Part shown: positions 1 to 9,131 of the stretch, piece after piece
How the letters are laid out: the number at the start of each line of letters is the position of its first letter
Position numbering within the stretch: position 1 is the stretch's first letter
NCBI GenBank assembly: GCA_016933535.1
Contig: JAFGAS010000072.1
Span: 102,779-166,778 of the forward strand
Length of the DNA: 64,000 nt
Direction: 5' to 3'
Origin: Candidatus Zymogenaceae bacterium
Lineage (GTDB): Bacteria > Desulfobacterota > Zymogenia > Zymogenales > Zymogenaceae
Position numbers and translations under genes: made by a program
The notes under the pieces: model-generated
What the model was told of the DNA's origin: nothing
The model's database searches: none
The model's input: only the letters and a program-made list of their open reading frames with translations

Positions 1-401
1 AATCCCACGGGGATCGGGTTTCTCACGACCCGCCAAAGCCCCCGGTCCCCCAGCCTTTCCGAGATGAGATCGGCCTGGCCGGTCGCCCGCTTGTCGGCCC
101 ACAGGATTGCCGGCCGCAAGGCCCTGCCCGCCTCTGAGATGAAGACGGCGCTGTGCATCTGGCCCGTCAGGCCCACCGCCGTTATCTCGCAGTCTTTACC
201 GGCGGCCCGCCTTACCGCCCCGGCCGCCGAGACGACGGCCCGCCACCAGGCATCCGGGTCCTGCTCGGCGGCCCCCGGCGTCGGGGCTTGGATATCGTAG
301 TCTTTTACGCAGGAGCCCAGGACAAGGCCCTTTTCCGAGACGAGAACCGCCTTCGTCGTGGAGGTACCGATGTCTATTCCGAGAAAGGCCTGGCGTGCCA
401 T
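1..401 (-). CDS. FGGY-family carbohydrate kinase (xylulokinase-like), N-terminal part only
   Basis: The gene runs off the left edge; about 133 N-terminal residues are visible. They begin MARQAFLGIDIGTSTTKAVL, the phosphate-binding loop of the actin-like sugar kinase fold, followed by QDPDAWW and GLTGQMHSAVF, as in xylulokinases. These kinases phosphorylate a sugar or polyol with ATP in the cytoplasm. It is the last visible gene of the leftward GRE operon, 125 bp beyond the UROD-like gene, and is a second FGGY kinase besides the one at 9132-10622. The start is the ATG at 401. Substrate cannot be assigned from the N-terminus. The family is secure; the exact function is open. Confidence 0.85.
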   Translation of the reverse strand, partial: MARQAFLGIDIGTSTTKAVLVSEKGLVLGSCVKDYDIQAPTPGAAEQDPDAWWRAVVSAAGAVRRAAGKDCEITAVGLTGQMHSAVFISEAGRALRPAILWADKRATGQADLISERLGDRGLWRVVRNPIPVG

Positions 402-526
402 TGCCTTACCACCCCGCACATTCGGATGAAAGACACCTGTCCGGTCTGCGGCCTACATTCTTTCCACGGAAGGCCTGTGCACCCGCCGGATCACCCCCGC
501 CCGGGGACTTGAAAACCGCCCCCACA

Positions 527-1636
527 TTACCGCAGCCCCCGCACCAGTTCAAGGAAAAAATTAAAATTGTCCAGCGACACTTCGGGCGGCACGTCATGGT
601 CAAACGAGGGGATATACCCCCCGTGCTTGAGCATAAAGGGAACCTTGTCCATGACCTCCTTTCTCATCTCGTCCTTGGTCTTGCCCTCGTAAAACTCCCG
701 TTTGTCGATACCGCCGATAATCACGAGAGCGGGATAGCGTTCGCGCACCTCGCGGATATCCATTCCCGCCTGCACCTCGAAGGGGAGCATCATGTTGACG
801 CCCGCCTCCATAAAGAGTGGGATGAGGAGCCACGCGTCCCCGTCGGTGTCCACGCCAAACCACCTGATGTCCGTCTCTGCCCGAACATGGTCTATCACGT
901 CCCGGTAATAAGGGCTCATGAATTCCCTGAAGGCCGCAGGCGAGATAAGGGGACCGTTCTTGTAGGCCATGTCCTCCCAGAAGTATATCCAGTCGCACCG
1001 GGTCCGATCGGCTATCTTCTTGATGAGGACCTTGTGCATGTGCGCCCACTGGCGGGCGATGGCGTGAAGCAGCTCCGGGTCCCTTCTTATGGCTATCGAA
1101 AGCCCCGTGAGCCCCAACAGGTTGCGATATGTCCCGAACAGGCCGCACAGGACGATCGAGGTGTAGTTGTCGGGCGTGTTCTCGGCCATCGATATCATGA
1201 TATCCAGGACGGTGGTGAACCGCTCCGGAGTCTCGGGGTCCAACCTCCATTTGAGCTCTTCGAAATCGGCCATCGTCTTGACCGGGCTGTCGAGGTACTG
1301 CGGGATGGTGGAGCGCCCGTCGGTGAAGGTTTTTGTCGTCTTTCCCCCGGGGTCAATCGAAATCGTAAAAGTATCGGTCTGTTCGATGACGGTGGATTCG
1401 AAGGTGGGCATGAAGCCGGGCTCGGTCACGGCGCTTGGGGCAATCGGCAGCCAGCACATGGGATCGTATCCGAAATAGGGCGGCGCGGAGAAGATCCCCT
1501 CCGTCACGGTCTCGGGCATCCCCTCGTTGTGCCACCGGGCGATCGTCTCGTTCCAGAAACCCATCCCTTCGCGCCGGACGGGGCGGTCAGTCTTTTCGAA
1601 ACTGCATGTCGCGTGAAAACGTTCTCGCACGTTCAT
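527..1636 (-). CDS. Uroporphyrinogen decarboxylase (URO-D) superfamily protein
   Basis: 369 aa. It resembles the URO-D/CIMS-like TIM-barrel group, which includes MtaA-type corrinoid methyltransferases as well as heme-pathway HemE. Supporting features are the N-terminal MNVRERFHATCSFEKTDRPV block, the central FGVDTDGDAW strand and the GGIDKREFYEG and PSFDHDVPPEV segments near the end. In catabolic operons such proteins are usually methyltransferases or unknown enzymes rather than heme enzymes, and no heme genes are nearby. It lies 51 bp downstream of the GRE activase and is probably cotranscribed. The ATG at 1636 has only a weak ribosome-binding site. Its role in a GRE/sugar operon is unknown; demethylation of an O-methyl sugar is one guess. 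Confidence 0.75.
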   Translation of the reverse strand: MNVRERFHATCSFEKTDRPVRREGMGFWNETIARWHNEGMPETVTEGIFSAPPYFGYDPMCWLPIAPSAVTEPGFMPTFESTVIEQTDTFTISIDPGGKTTKTFTDGRSTIPQYLDSPVKTMADFEELKWRLDPETPERFTTVLDIMISMAENTPDNYTSIVLCGLFGTYRNLLGLTGLSIAIRRDPELLHAIARQWAHMHKVLIKKIADRTRCDWIYFWEDMAYKNGPLISPAAFREFMSPYYRDVIDHVRAETDIRWFGVDTDGDAWLLIPLFMEAGVNMMLPFEVQAGMDIREVRERYPALVIIGGIDKREFYEGKTKDEMRKEVMDKVPFMLKHGGYIPSFDHDVPPEVSLDNFNFFLELVRGLR

Positions 1637-1687
1637 GGCGTCATCTTTTCCATCATAGGCAAAGCATGCCGTTACAAAATCAATATA

Positions 1688-2593
1688 TCAATGATTTATG
1701 ACCGCTTCAAAACCATTATCCCGTACAAGCCCGACAAAACCGTCGATCATGTCACCCGACAATTCCCCCATGTTTTGGTATTGAACGCCTCTTCCCAGCT
1801 TTTCGTATTTGCTTTTTGCCATGGAATTATAGGGCATCAGGTGCACGGGGCCCTCGTAGCGCGCCTCTTTCAAAAACCGGCATATTCCCTTCAGTGACGC
1901 CCCGTCGGCGTTGAAACCGGGGATCAACGGGATCCGGGGGATGATGCGCGGGGGGCCCGCCTTTCTAACGATGGAAACGAAGTTCTCGAGGATTACCCTG
2001 TTATCCACCCCGGTGAATCGCTTGTGCGTATCCGCATCGGCGTGCTTTATATCATAGAGAAAAAGGTCAATCGTATCGATAAGGGCCGGCATCAGTTCCT
2101 TCCCGAAATGGCCGCACGTCTCCAGCGCCGTGTGTATCTCGCTTTTTTTGAGAAGCCCCGCCGTTTCCAGGAGGAATTCCCTCTGCACCGTCGGCTCGCC
2201 CCCGGTGAGCGTAACGCCACCCGAAGACTCGGTGAAAAAAGGCCTGTCGGCGATTACTTTCTCTACAACGGCCTCGGCGCTCGTTTTATACCCGATCTTT
2301 TCGTGGGCGTCGGCCCGGCATACCTTTTCGCACAGACCGCACACGACGCATCGCCCCGTATCCCGCCGAACCCCGTCACCCTCAAGGACAAGGGCGTCGT
2401 GGGGACATGCCTCGACACAGCTCCCGCATCCGGCACACCGATCCGCCCGGTAGCCCATTTCGGGTTGGAGCCGCTGTGATTCCGGGTTGTGGCACCATAC
2501 GCAGGAGAGCGGACACCCCTTGAAAAACACGCACGTTCGTATCCCGGGCCCGTCGTAGATGGCATATGTCTGTATGTCAAAGACAATTCCCAT
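1688..2593 (-). CDS. Glycyl radical enzyme activase (radical SAM, ferredoxin-insert type)
   Basis: 301 aa. It installs the glycyl radical on its partner enzyme using S-adenosylmethionine and a 4Fe-4S cluster. The radical SAM CX3CX2C motif is in GCPLSCVWCHNPES near residues 29-42. Two inserted ferredoxin-like cysteine clusters follow (CAGCGSCVEACPHDA and CVVCGLCEKVC, about residues 53-95). The GGEPTVQ motif follows. This layout is typical of activases for dehydratase or decarboxylase type GREs, not of PFL activase. It starts 6 bp after the GRE-1 stop codon, so translational coupling is likely. It is the only activase in the window and may serve GRE-1, GRE-2 and possibly the GRE at 39 kb. Confidence 0.93.
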   Translation of the reverse strand: MGIVFDIQTYAIYDGPGIRTCVFFKGCPLSCVWCHNPESQRLQPEMGYRADRCAGCGSCVEACPHDALVLEGDGVRRDTGRCVVCGLCEKVCRADAHEKIGYKTSAEAVVEKVIADRPFFTESSGGVTLTGGEPTVQREFLLETAGLLKKSEIHTALETCGHFGKELMPALIDTIDLFLYDIKHADADTHKRFTGVDNRVILENFVSIVRKAGPPRIIPRIPLIPGFNADGASLKGICRFLKEARYEGPVHLMPYNSMAKSKYEKLGRGVQYQNMGELSGDMIDGFVGLVRDNGFEAVINH

Positions 2594-2599
2594 CGTCGG

Positions 2600-5179
2600 T
2601 CATCCGTTCTTAACGTGTTCGGAGCGGGAGATGATCTCGTCCTGTATTTCTTTGCCCAGGTCGACGAAATAGGCGCTGTATCCGCCGACCTTCACGATAA
2701 GGTCCCGATACTGCTCGGGCTGGCCCTGGGCGCATTTGAGCACCTCCGTCGATGCGACGGTCGGCTGGAGCTGCTGCCCCCCGAGCTTGAAGTAGGTGCG
2801 GATGAGCGATGAATATTTCTTGCGGGCCTCCTCGGTTTCCCCCACGGCCGACGGATGCAGCCTGACGTTTACCGCGCATCCCAGGACGTGCGTGAAATCC
2901 AGCGCCGCCACGGACGTGAGTACCCCGGTCAGTCCCCGGTTGTCGACATTGTAGGGATTGCAGCTGGCGGCATAGGGCCTGGCGGCCTTCCTGCCGTCTG
3001 GCGTTGCCAGGGAAACGCGGCCGTCGAACGTGTGGGACGTCATGCTGTTGACAAACGGCGCATACGGTCCGCCCTTGAATGTCTTGTAACGATAGGTGTC
3101 TTCAAAAAGCCTCGTGGTGAGCTCACGGGCCAGGCCGTCCGATTCCCGATTACCGTTTCCCCATTTGCCGTCCAGCGCCGTAATCATCCGGTGGATATCC
3201 TCATACCCGGCGAAATTATGGTCGACGGCGTCGATAAGCTGTCCGAATCCGAAGGCCTTTTTTTCGAAAACGAGTTTCTTGATGACGTACAGGGAATCGA
3301 CGACATTGGCAATGCTGTTCATAAACAGGATTCCCTCAAGGTCGTAGACCGCCCCCGCGCGCGTCACGTCCCGCTTGTTGTCCAGACACCCCCGCATGAA
3401 GATGGATATATAGGGAGCGGGCAGCATCTCGGCGTAGAGCCGATCCCTGATTTGGGATGCCCGGACGATAAGCCGTATCATGTTTTTCGCCTGCAGCACA
3501 TAGGCGTCCAGGAACTCGTTAAACGAGCCGAAGGCATCCGGATCGCCGGTCTTCAAACCCACGCCCCGGACGAATCCCACAAGGGTCTTTGCGTCGCCGT
3601 TCCTCAGCGTTATATCGAGCGTCCGGGCCATGAGGAGCGCAGAAAATCCGATCCCCCCGGTCTTGCCCGGTGCGCACATATCTACGCATCCCGTGATGGC
3701 GTAGTTATTGGCATCGGCCGGAGAGAATCCCCTCTTTTTCATCGCGGCGATGGATATGTCGTCGTTCATCAGGGAAATGCTCGATGTCCCGCTATAGTGG
3801 AGGTCGGCGACCGCAAGCATGAGGTCTTTCGGGCAATTTTGATGAATCCTCACCACGATGTTGAGCGCCGTCTTCGAGCGGTGCGCCGCCTCCATGATGA
3901 GATAGGTCAGCTCGTTGGTGGCATCGTCTCCCCGGGGCGTGACTCCCCCCAGTGTTACCGGCTCGGAGCCTTCGTACCGCTGGCCGAAGGTCCCCTGATA
4001 GTTGGAGTCGGGGCGCATGTTATGGGTCATGATCTTGAGGAGGAGCTCCTCGAGGAGTCGGCGCGCCTCGTCCCTCGTGATCCTGCCCTCGCGGATGTCC
4101 TTTTCGTAGTAGGGGTAGAAGTATTGGTCTAGGCGGCCGGGCGCGTGCACGTTGAAAGGAAGGGCCAACTCCACCGCGGTTTTGACCGTCCAGTAGGATT
4201 GTACCGCCTCCCTGAAGTTACCCGCGGGCATGAGCGGAACCGACGCGGTGTTTTGTGCCATGACCCGGAGGATATCCTTTCTCTCCGGATCGTTCTCGTG
4301 CTCATAGGCCTTTTGTACGTAGTCTTTAAGCCGCTCGCAAAACGTGACGACGCCGGAAAGTGCGGCCTCCTGGGACCGCAGGAAGCCAAGCTCCTCAGGC
4401 GTGTTACCGCCCTGCCCGATCTTTTTTCGCACATCCTGCCTGATGGCCAGGAGGCCCTTTTTCAACGGTGTCTCGTGATCGAGGATCAGGTGTCCCTGCC
4501 ACACCCCCATGGCGGCCCCGAGCGATATGACGATGTCCTTTCGGGAGGTCGTCGAAGGCAGCGATGCCGAGAAGCCCTCCATGTCGCCCGTGAATATCTT
4601 CCCCTCCGCCAGCCGCTTTTTCAGGATATCCACGACGGTCTTGCCCCGCCAGTAACCGAGGATATCTCCCAGCAGGATCCTTTTGTCCCGCCTTGATATC
4701 GTGCACGGGTTGACGCACCTTTTTGACATCGTGGTGGTGCCGATGGACGGCATCGCGGCACCTGCGGCCTTCGTCTCCCTGAGGCTCCTCAACAAGGACG
4801 AAAGTCCGGATTTCCTGATCATATAGGCGATGAACCTGAGATTATCCTTGAGGATATGGGAAATCATCGTCCTCTTTTTCAGCTCGACGGAAAATACGTC
4901 GTTGAAGAGCCCCCGCTCCACGTCGATGGGAATCCCGAGAAAGTGCTCGGTCCAGGCGCCGGCGATTCGATCATCGGGATCGATAAAGAAATCCATCTTT
5001 TCATAGACGTTTTTCATCGCCAGGGCGACGCGCTCCCCGTTAGAAAGGCCGCTTCGCTCGGTTTCCCGCCATGACTCGGTATAATACCGGGCCCGTTGGA
5101 TGGAGATGACCGCCACCTCGTCGAGGTAGCGGTGCCTGAGCCTCCCTATCCGTTCACCTGTTTCTGAATGGACGTCCAT
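2600..5179 (-). CDS. Glycyl radical enzyme GRE-1 (PFL-like family, probable dehydratase-type)
   Basis: 859 aa, full length for the family. The C-terminal radical loop is VKVGGYSAYF, with the radical glycine at about residue 833. The thiyl-radical cysteine is about residue 498 in TGCVDMC. Characterised diol dehydratase-like GREs normally have Cys-Val-Glu here with Glu as general base; this protein has Asp at that position, as does GRE-2. The N-terminal PFL domain (about 10-700) and the C-terminal glycyl domain are both complete. It lies between a GPH symporter (23 bp upstream) and its activase (6 bp downstream). The ATG at 5179 follows GGGGG 5 bp upstream. The substrate is unknown; a polyol or sugar alcohol fits the neighbours. 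It is not pyruvate formate-lyase, because the adjacent double cysteine of that enzyme is absent. Confidence 0.92.
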   Translation of the reverse strand: MDVHSETGERIGRLRHRYLDEVAVISIQRARYYTESWRETERSGLSNGERVALAMKNVYEKMDFFIDPDDRIAGAWTEHFLGIPIDVERGLFNDVFSVELKKRTMISHILKDNLRFIAYMIRKSGLSSLLRSLRETKAAGAAMPSIGTTTMSKRCVNPCTISRRDKRILLGDILGYWRGKTVVDILKKRLAEGKIFTGDMEGFSASLPSTTSRKDIVISLGAAMGVWQGHLILDHETPLKKGLLAIRQDVRKKIGQGGNTPEELGFLRSQEAALSGVVTFCERLKDYVQKAYEHENDPERKDILRVMAQNTASVPLMPAGNFREAVQSYWTVKTAVELALPFNVHAPGRLDQYFYPYYEKDIREGRITRDEARRLLEELLLKIMTHNMRPDSNYQGTFGQRYEGSEPVTLGGVTPRGDDATNELTYLIMEAAHRSKTALNIVVRIHQNCPKDLMLAVADLHYSGTSSISLMNDDISIAAMKKRGFSPADANNYAITGCVDMCAPGKTGGIGFSALLMARTLDITLRNGDAKTLVGFVRGVGLKTGDPDAFGSFNEFLDAYVLQAKNMIRLIVRASQIRDRLYAEMLPAPYISIFMRGCLDNKRDVTRAGAVYDLEGILFMNSIANVVDSLYVIKKLVFEKKAFGFGQLIDAVDHNFAGYEDIHRMITALDGKWGNGNRESDGLARELTTRLFEDTYRYKTFKGGPYAPFVNSMTSHTFDGRVSLATPDGRKAARPYAASCNPYNVDNRGLTGVLTSVAALDFTHVLGCAVNVRLHPSAVGETEEARKKYSSLIRTYFKLGGQQLQPTVASTEVLKCAQGQPEQYRDLIVKVGGYSAYFVDLGKEIQDEIISRSEHVKNG

Positions 5180-5202
5180 AATGTCCCCCGCCTGTGCGTT
5201 TC

Positions 5203-6597
5203 CTATTTTTTCGATTCTTCCCGCTGCCTGATTTCGTCCAGCATCCTGCCGTGCATCTCGGCGTCAATCGGGAACAGCGAGATAAGGACGATACCGATAA
5301 TAATGAACCCCACCGGGATCAGGGTCAACAGCAGCCTGATCCCCATGAGCGACTGTTCGGTCTGCTCGATATTTGCCGTGTAGCCGACGTGGCTCAACAC
5401 GAGTCCGACAATGAAGGCGGCCAGGGCGGCCGGAAATTTCTGGCAGAACATAAAGGCCCCGTAAATTAATCCCTCCCGGCGAAGCCCCGTCTTCCACTGG
5501 GAATATTCCACGGTGTCGGGCACCATGGACCAGGACGAAAGCCAGTTTGCCGCCATGCCCGCCGCACCGAGGAAAAAGAGAAAGAGCGTCAGGTATATGT
5601 TCTTTTCCCCGAAAAAGAATATGAGCACGAGCACCACGGCAAAGCTCCCTATCCCCAGGTTATACGCATATTTCTTGCTCTTTTTTGTTGCGAGCTTCAC
5701 GAACAGCGGCATGAAGGCGATAGCCGTGACAAACAGACACATGAACGCCACGGGTATCATCGCCTCGTTCTTGAGGTTATATTTGAAGTAGTAGTTAACC
5801 ACCGCCGCCGTGGTCAGAACTGCCGTGACGTGTGAGATGGTTCCCGCGGCCAGGATTAAAAACGGCTTGTTTGAGGTAATCACCCTGAGATTTTCCATGA
5901 AAGACAATACTTCTTCTTTCGGGTGCGCTACCCGTTCCTTGACCGTAAAGAACGTAATAAAAAGGACCACCATGATCAAGATACCGTAGACGATCCCGGT
6001 GTACCGAAATCCCAGAACCTGATCCCCGTTGCCGAGAAGGCCGACGAGCGGCAGTGTCGCCCCCGCGGCCACGAGCGTCCCAAAGATGGCAAAGGACATC
6101 CGGTATCCCGTCACGACCGACCGCTCCTTGGAATCCAGCGTCATGTCCGCGGTCAATGCCCCGTAGGGAACATTGACAATCGTAATCGCCGTGCAAAAGA
6201 GAACGAACGTGACCAGGCCGTAGATGACCTTTAGATTTTCGGAGCCCAGAGACGGTGAATAGAAGACCAGCATAAAGGTAACCCCAAGGGGAATTGCGCC
6301 CAGGAGGATATACGGACGCTTGCTTCCCCATCGGGATTTCGTATGATCGCATATATATCCCATCATGGGGTCGCTGACCGCGTCCCAGATCTTCGAATAG
6401 AACATGATCATGCCCGCCACCCCCGCGGCAATCCCGAACACATCGGTAAAGAAGAAAATAAGATAGAGAGCCGTTGCCTGATAGGCGATGTTAAACGAAA
6501 GGTCTCCGACCCCGTATCCGAGCTTCATTCGTGTCGACAGTCGATCATCGGCTGGGTTCTTCGCGGCCTCAGTGGTTGCCGGGCGATGTTCCTTCAT
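5203..6597 (-). CDS. GPH-family sugar:cation symporter, copy 1 (MelB-like MFS)
   Basis: 464 aa with about 12 hydrophobic segments. The YGVGDLSFNIAYQ start, the DVFGIAAGVAGMIMFYSKIWDAVSDPMMGYICDHT region with its acidic residues, and KSRWGSKRPYILLGAIPLG are hallmarks of glycoside-pentoside-hexuronide symporters of the MelB group. It imports a sugar or sugar alcohol with a cation at the inner membrane. The paralogue at 6912-8306 is nearly identical in stretches of tens of residues, so the pair is a tandem duplication. The ATG is preceded by AAGGAGATACCC. It lies directly upstream of GRE-1. Confidence 0.9.
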   Translation of the reverse strand: MKEHRPATTEAAKNPADDRLSTRMKLGYGVGDLSFNIAYQATALYLIFFFTDVFGIAAGVAGMIMFYSKIWDAVSDPMMGYICDHTKSRWGSKRPYILLGAIPLGVTFMLVFYSPSLGSENLKVIYGLVTFVLFCTAITIVNVPYGALTADMTLDSKERSVVTGYRMSFAIFGTLVAAGATLPLVGLLGNGDQVLGFRYTGIVYGILIMVVLFITFFTVKERVAHPKEEVLSFMENLRVITSNKPFLILAAGTISHVTAVLTTAAVVNYYFKYNLKNEAMIPVAFMCLFVTAIAFMPLFVKLATKKSKKYAYNLGIGSFAVVLVLIFFFGEKNIYLTLFLFFLGAAGMAANWLSSWSMVPDTVEYSQWKTGLRREGLIYGAFMFCQKFPAALAAFIVGLVLSHVGYTANIEQTEQSLMGIRLLLTLIPVGFIIIGIVLISLFPIDAEMHGRMLDEIRQREESKK

Positions 6598-6825
6598 GGG
6601 TATCTCCTTATTCAGTCTCTACTGGAAAATTCGTCGCTATACTCCAACAATATCTCTTTCCGGCTCTACGACTTGTTAGAACTCCTCTCGTACGGCTTCA
6701 GCAAACCCCTGCTGTTGCCGCAGGGAGCGTATCACGTTCCTTCATGATAGTCACGGAGAATGCGGCAACCGAGCCGTTCGGAGAACGTGATAACGACGTC
6801 CAGTGCCGTTTCCCGGGGCACCTCG
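6598..6825 (-). repeat. deoC: Duplicated segment: MFS leader plus decayed deoC 3' end
   Basis: The 159 bp upstream of symporter copy 1 (6598-6756) aligns base by base with the 160 bp upstream of copy 2 (8307-8466), which runs into the 3' end of deoC. Read on the minus strand in the deoC frame, 6780-6720 gives GSVAAFSVTIMKERD against GVGAASAVSIMQECD in intact DeoC. This is therefore a broken C-terminal deoC remnant left by a tandem duplication, not an ordinary spacer. The left part still serves as leader of symporter copy 1 and carries its ribosome-binding site. Confidence 0.8.
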
Positions 6826-6887
6826 TGGTCGCGGTAGTGATGCCTGAGCCTGGCTATCCGCTCACTCGTATCTTGATGGGTGTCCAT
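6732..6887 (-). pseudogene. Hybrid remnant: GRE-1 N-terminus fused to deoC tail
   Basis: A 51-codon frame starts MDTHQDTSERIARLRHHYRD, clearly homologous to the first 20 residues of GRE-1 (MDVHSETGERIGRLRHRYLD). It then continues into sequence related to the 3' end of deoC, first in frame and then shifted, and stops at 6732. The 24 bp between this start and symporter copy 2 also align with the GRE-1/symporter copy 1 spacer. It marks the junction of a tandem duplication of the block GRE 5' end - symporter - deoC 3' end. No function is expected for the short peptide. Confidence 0.75.
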
Positions 6888-6911
6888 ACTATTGCTCGCT
6901 TTCGTATCGTG

Positions 6912-8306
6912 CTATTTTTTCGCGTTTTCCCGCTTTTCGATCTCTTCGAGTATTTTCTGATGCGTTTGTTTATTTATCGGGAACATCGAGATAAAAACAA
7001 TGCCGATAATAATGAAGCCCACCGGGATAAGAGTCAACAGCAGCCTGATCCCCATGAGGGACTGTTCGGTCTGCTCGATATTTGCCGTGTAGCCGACACG
7101 GTTCAACACGATTCCGACAATGAATGCGGCCAGGGCGGCGGGAAATTTCTGGCAGAAGAAAAAGGCGCCGTAAATAACCCCCTCGCGGCGAAGCCCCGTT
7201 TTCCACTGGGAGTATTCAACGGTATCGGGCACCATGGACCACGACGAGAGCCAGTTTGTCGCCATGCCCGCCGCACCGAGAAAGAATAAAAAGAGCGTCA
7301 GATATATATTCTTCTCCCCGAAAAAGAAAAGAAGCACGAGCACCACGGCAAAGCTCCCTATCCCCAGGTTATACGCGTATTTCTTGCTCTTCTTTGTCGA
7401 GATCTTGACAAACAGCGGCATGAAGGCGATTGCCGTGACAAACAGGCACAGGAACGCCAGCGGTATCATCGCCTCGTTCTTGAGGTTATATTTGAAGTAG
7501 TAATTGACCACCGCCGCCGTGGTCATAACCGCCGTGAGGTGAAAGACGGTTCCCGCGGCAAGGATCAAGAACGGCCTATTTGAGAATATCACCTTGAGGT
7601 TATCAAGAAACCTCGGGTCTTCCTTCTTGGAATGCGATACCCGTTCCCTGACCGAAAAAAACGTGATAATGAGGACGCTTATAATTACCAAGCCGTATAT
7701 GATTCCCATGTACCGAAACCCCAGGACCTGATCCCCTTTCCCCAGGAGATCCACAACCGGGCGTGTCGCGGCGGCGGCAATAAGCACCCCGATGATGCCG
7801 AAGGTGCTCTTATACCCGATGACGACCGCCCGCTCGTTCGAATCGAGGGTGAGATTGGCCATCAATGCCCCGTAGGGAACATTGACAATCGTGATGGCCG
7901 TGCAAAACAGGACGAATGTGACCAGGCCATAGATAATCTTTAGATTCTCGGAGGCAAGTGACGGAGAATAGAAAAGCAGCATAAAGGTTATTCCGAGAGG
8001 GATTGTCCCCAATAGTATATACGGTCGCTTGCTCCCCCATCGGGATTTCGTATGGTCGCATATATATCCCATCATGGGGTCGCTGACCGCGTCCCAGATC
8101 TTCGAATAGAACATGATCATGCCCGCCACCCCTGCGGCAATCCCGAACACATCCGTAAAAAAGAATATAAGATAGAGGGCCGTCGTCTGGTAGGCGATGT
8201 TAAACGAAAGATCTCCGACCCCGTAGCCGAGCTTCGTGGGTACCGTCAATCGGTTTTCAAGGGGGGCTGCCGCTACACCAATAGTCGCCGTCGATTCATT
8301 GTCCAT
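6912..8306 (-). CDS. GPH-family sugar:cation symporter, copy 2 (MelB-like MFS)
   Basis: 464 aa, the same length as copy 1. It has the same YGVGDLSFNIAYQ, DVFGIAAGVAG and SRWGSKRPYILLG motifs and about 12 membrane spans. Differences cluster in the central loop (about residues 195-245), where substrate preference or regulation may differ. It lies 101 bp downstream of deoC, and its ATG is preceded by GAGGAGATACCC. Retention of two full-length, diverged copies suggests both are used, perhaps for different sugars or sugar alcohols. Confidence 0.9.
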   Translation of the reverse strand: MDNESTATIGVAAAPLENRLTVPTKLGYGVGDLSFNIAYQTTALYLIFFFTDVFGIAAGVAGMIMFYSKIWDAVSDPMMGYICDHTKSRWGSKRPYILLGTIPLGITFMLLFYSPSLASENLKIIYGLVTFVLFCTAITIVNVPYGALMANLTLDSNERAVVIGYKSTFGIIGVLIAAAATRPVVDLLGKGDQVLGFRYMGIIYGLVIISVLIITFFSVRERVSHSKKEDPRFLDNLKVIFSNRPFLILAAGTVFHLTAVMTTAAVVNYYFKYNLKNEAMIPLAFLCLFVTAIAFMPLFVKISTKKSKKYAYNLGIGSFAVVLVLLFFFGEKNIYLTLFLFFLGAAGMATNWLSSWSMVPDTVEYSQWKTGLRREGVIYGAFFFCQKFPAALAAFIVGIVLNRVGYTANIEQTEQSLMGIRLLLTLIPVGFIIIGIVFISMFPINKQTHQKILEEIEKRENAKK

Positions 8307-8407
8307 GGGTATCTCCTCATACGGTTTGTCCCGTAAAATTGACCGTCATTCGTAAACAATAGCTTTCTCCCGCTCTACGGTCTGGATAGAGTCCCTCCTA
8401 TTCAGCT

Positions 8408-9109
8408 TCACCGAACCTCCATTCCTGTCTCCGGGGGCGCATCACATTCCTGCATAATGCTCACGGCGGACGCGGCGCCCACGCCGAACCTCCGGGCGCC
8501 GAGCTTGTATAACTCCAGAAGCCCGGCAAGGCTGCGTACCCCGCCGGAGGCCTTGATCTTGACCTCATCGCCCACGATCGATTTCAGGAGGGCGATATTT
8601 TCCGGGGTCGCCCCGGTCGGGGTATGGCCGGTGGCCGTCTTGACGAAATCGGCCCCGCCCTGTATAACACACTGGCAGCCGCGCTTGATGTCGTCATCGG
8701 AAAGCCAGTGCACTTCGAGTATCACCTTCAGGACTCTGTCCCCCGCGATGTCTTTCAGGGCCTTGATTTCGTCGGTTACGTATCCCAGGCGCCGGCTCAG
8801 CAGGGCACTGACATTTATCACCATGTCCAATTCCCTAGCCCCGTCGGCAAGGGCACGCCGCGCCTCGAGCGTCTTTACTTCGGTCCTGTTGTTGCCGAAC
8901 GGAAATCCGATCCCCGTGCCGATCAATATGTCCTCGTCGCCCGAAAGCAGCTCGTTGAGCTCTGCCACGAAATAGGGCAGGACGTGTGCGCCTATATAGC
9001 GATACTCCTTTACCGATTGGGCGAATCGTTCGAGCTCGGCCCGGTCCACCTCCGGCCTCACGATGCTCGAATCGATCATTCGCGCGATGTCATGGCGATT
9101 AAATTCCAT
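8408..9109 (-). CDS. deoC: Deoxyribose-phosphate aldolase (DERA)
   Basis: 233 aa. It splits 2-deoxyribose-5-phosphate into acetaldehyde and glyceraldehyde-3-phosphate through a lysine Schiff base. DFVKTATGHTPTGAT contains the Schiff-base lysine, and KIKASGGVRS carries the second active-site lysine. The start chosen is the ATG at 9109 (MEFNRHDIARMID), because AGGAGACGGCA lies just upstream; a start at 9145 would overlap the kinase gene and add 12 residues. It sits between an FGGY kinase and a sugar symporter in a GRE operon, so it probably cleaves a catabolic deoxy-sugar phosphate rather than salvaging nucleosides. The 3' end was also copied into the duplication scar at 6.7 kb. Confidence 0.92.
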   Translation of the reverse strand: MEFNRHDIARMIDSSIVRPEVDRAELERFAQSVKEYRYIGAHVLPYFVAELNELLSGDEDILIGTGIGFPFGNNRTEVKTLEARRALADGARELDMVINVSALLSRRLGYVTDEIKALKDIAGDRVLKVILEVHWLSDDDIKRGCQCVIQGGADFVKTATGHTPTGATPENIALLKSIVGDEVKIKASGGVRSLAGLLELYKLGARRFGVGAASAVSIMQECDAPPETGMEVR

Positions 9110-9131
9110 TGCCGTCTCCTCTCCCGGGACA

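Noticed and set aside
395..1897. 500-codon open frame on the plus strand
   Set aside because: It is antisense to the UROD-like gene and the activase, shows no family motifs and is a by-product of GC-rich codon use.
2600..5179. Pyruvate formate-lyase (PflB)
   Set aside because: The adjacent Cys-Cys pair of PFL is absent, and the activase has ferredoxin inserts found with other GREs.
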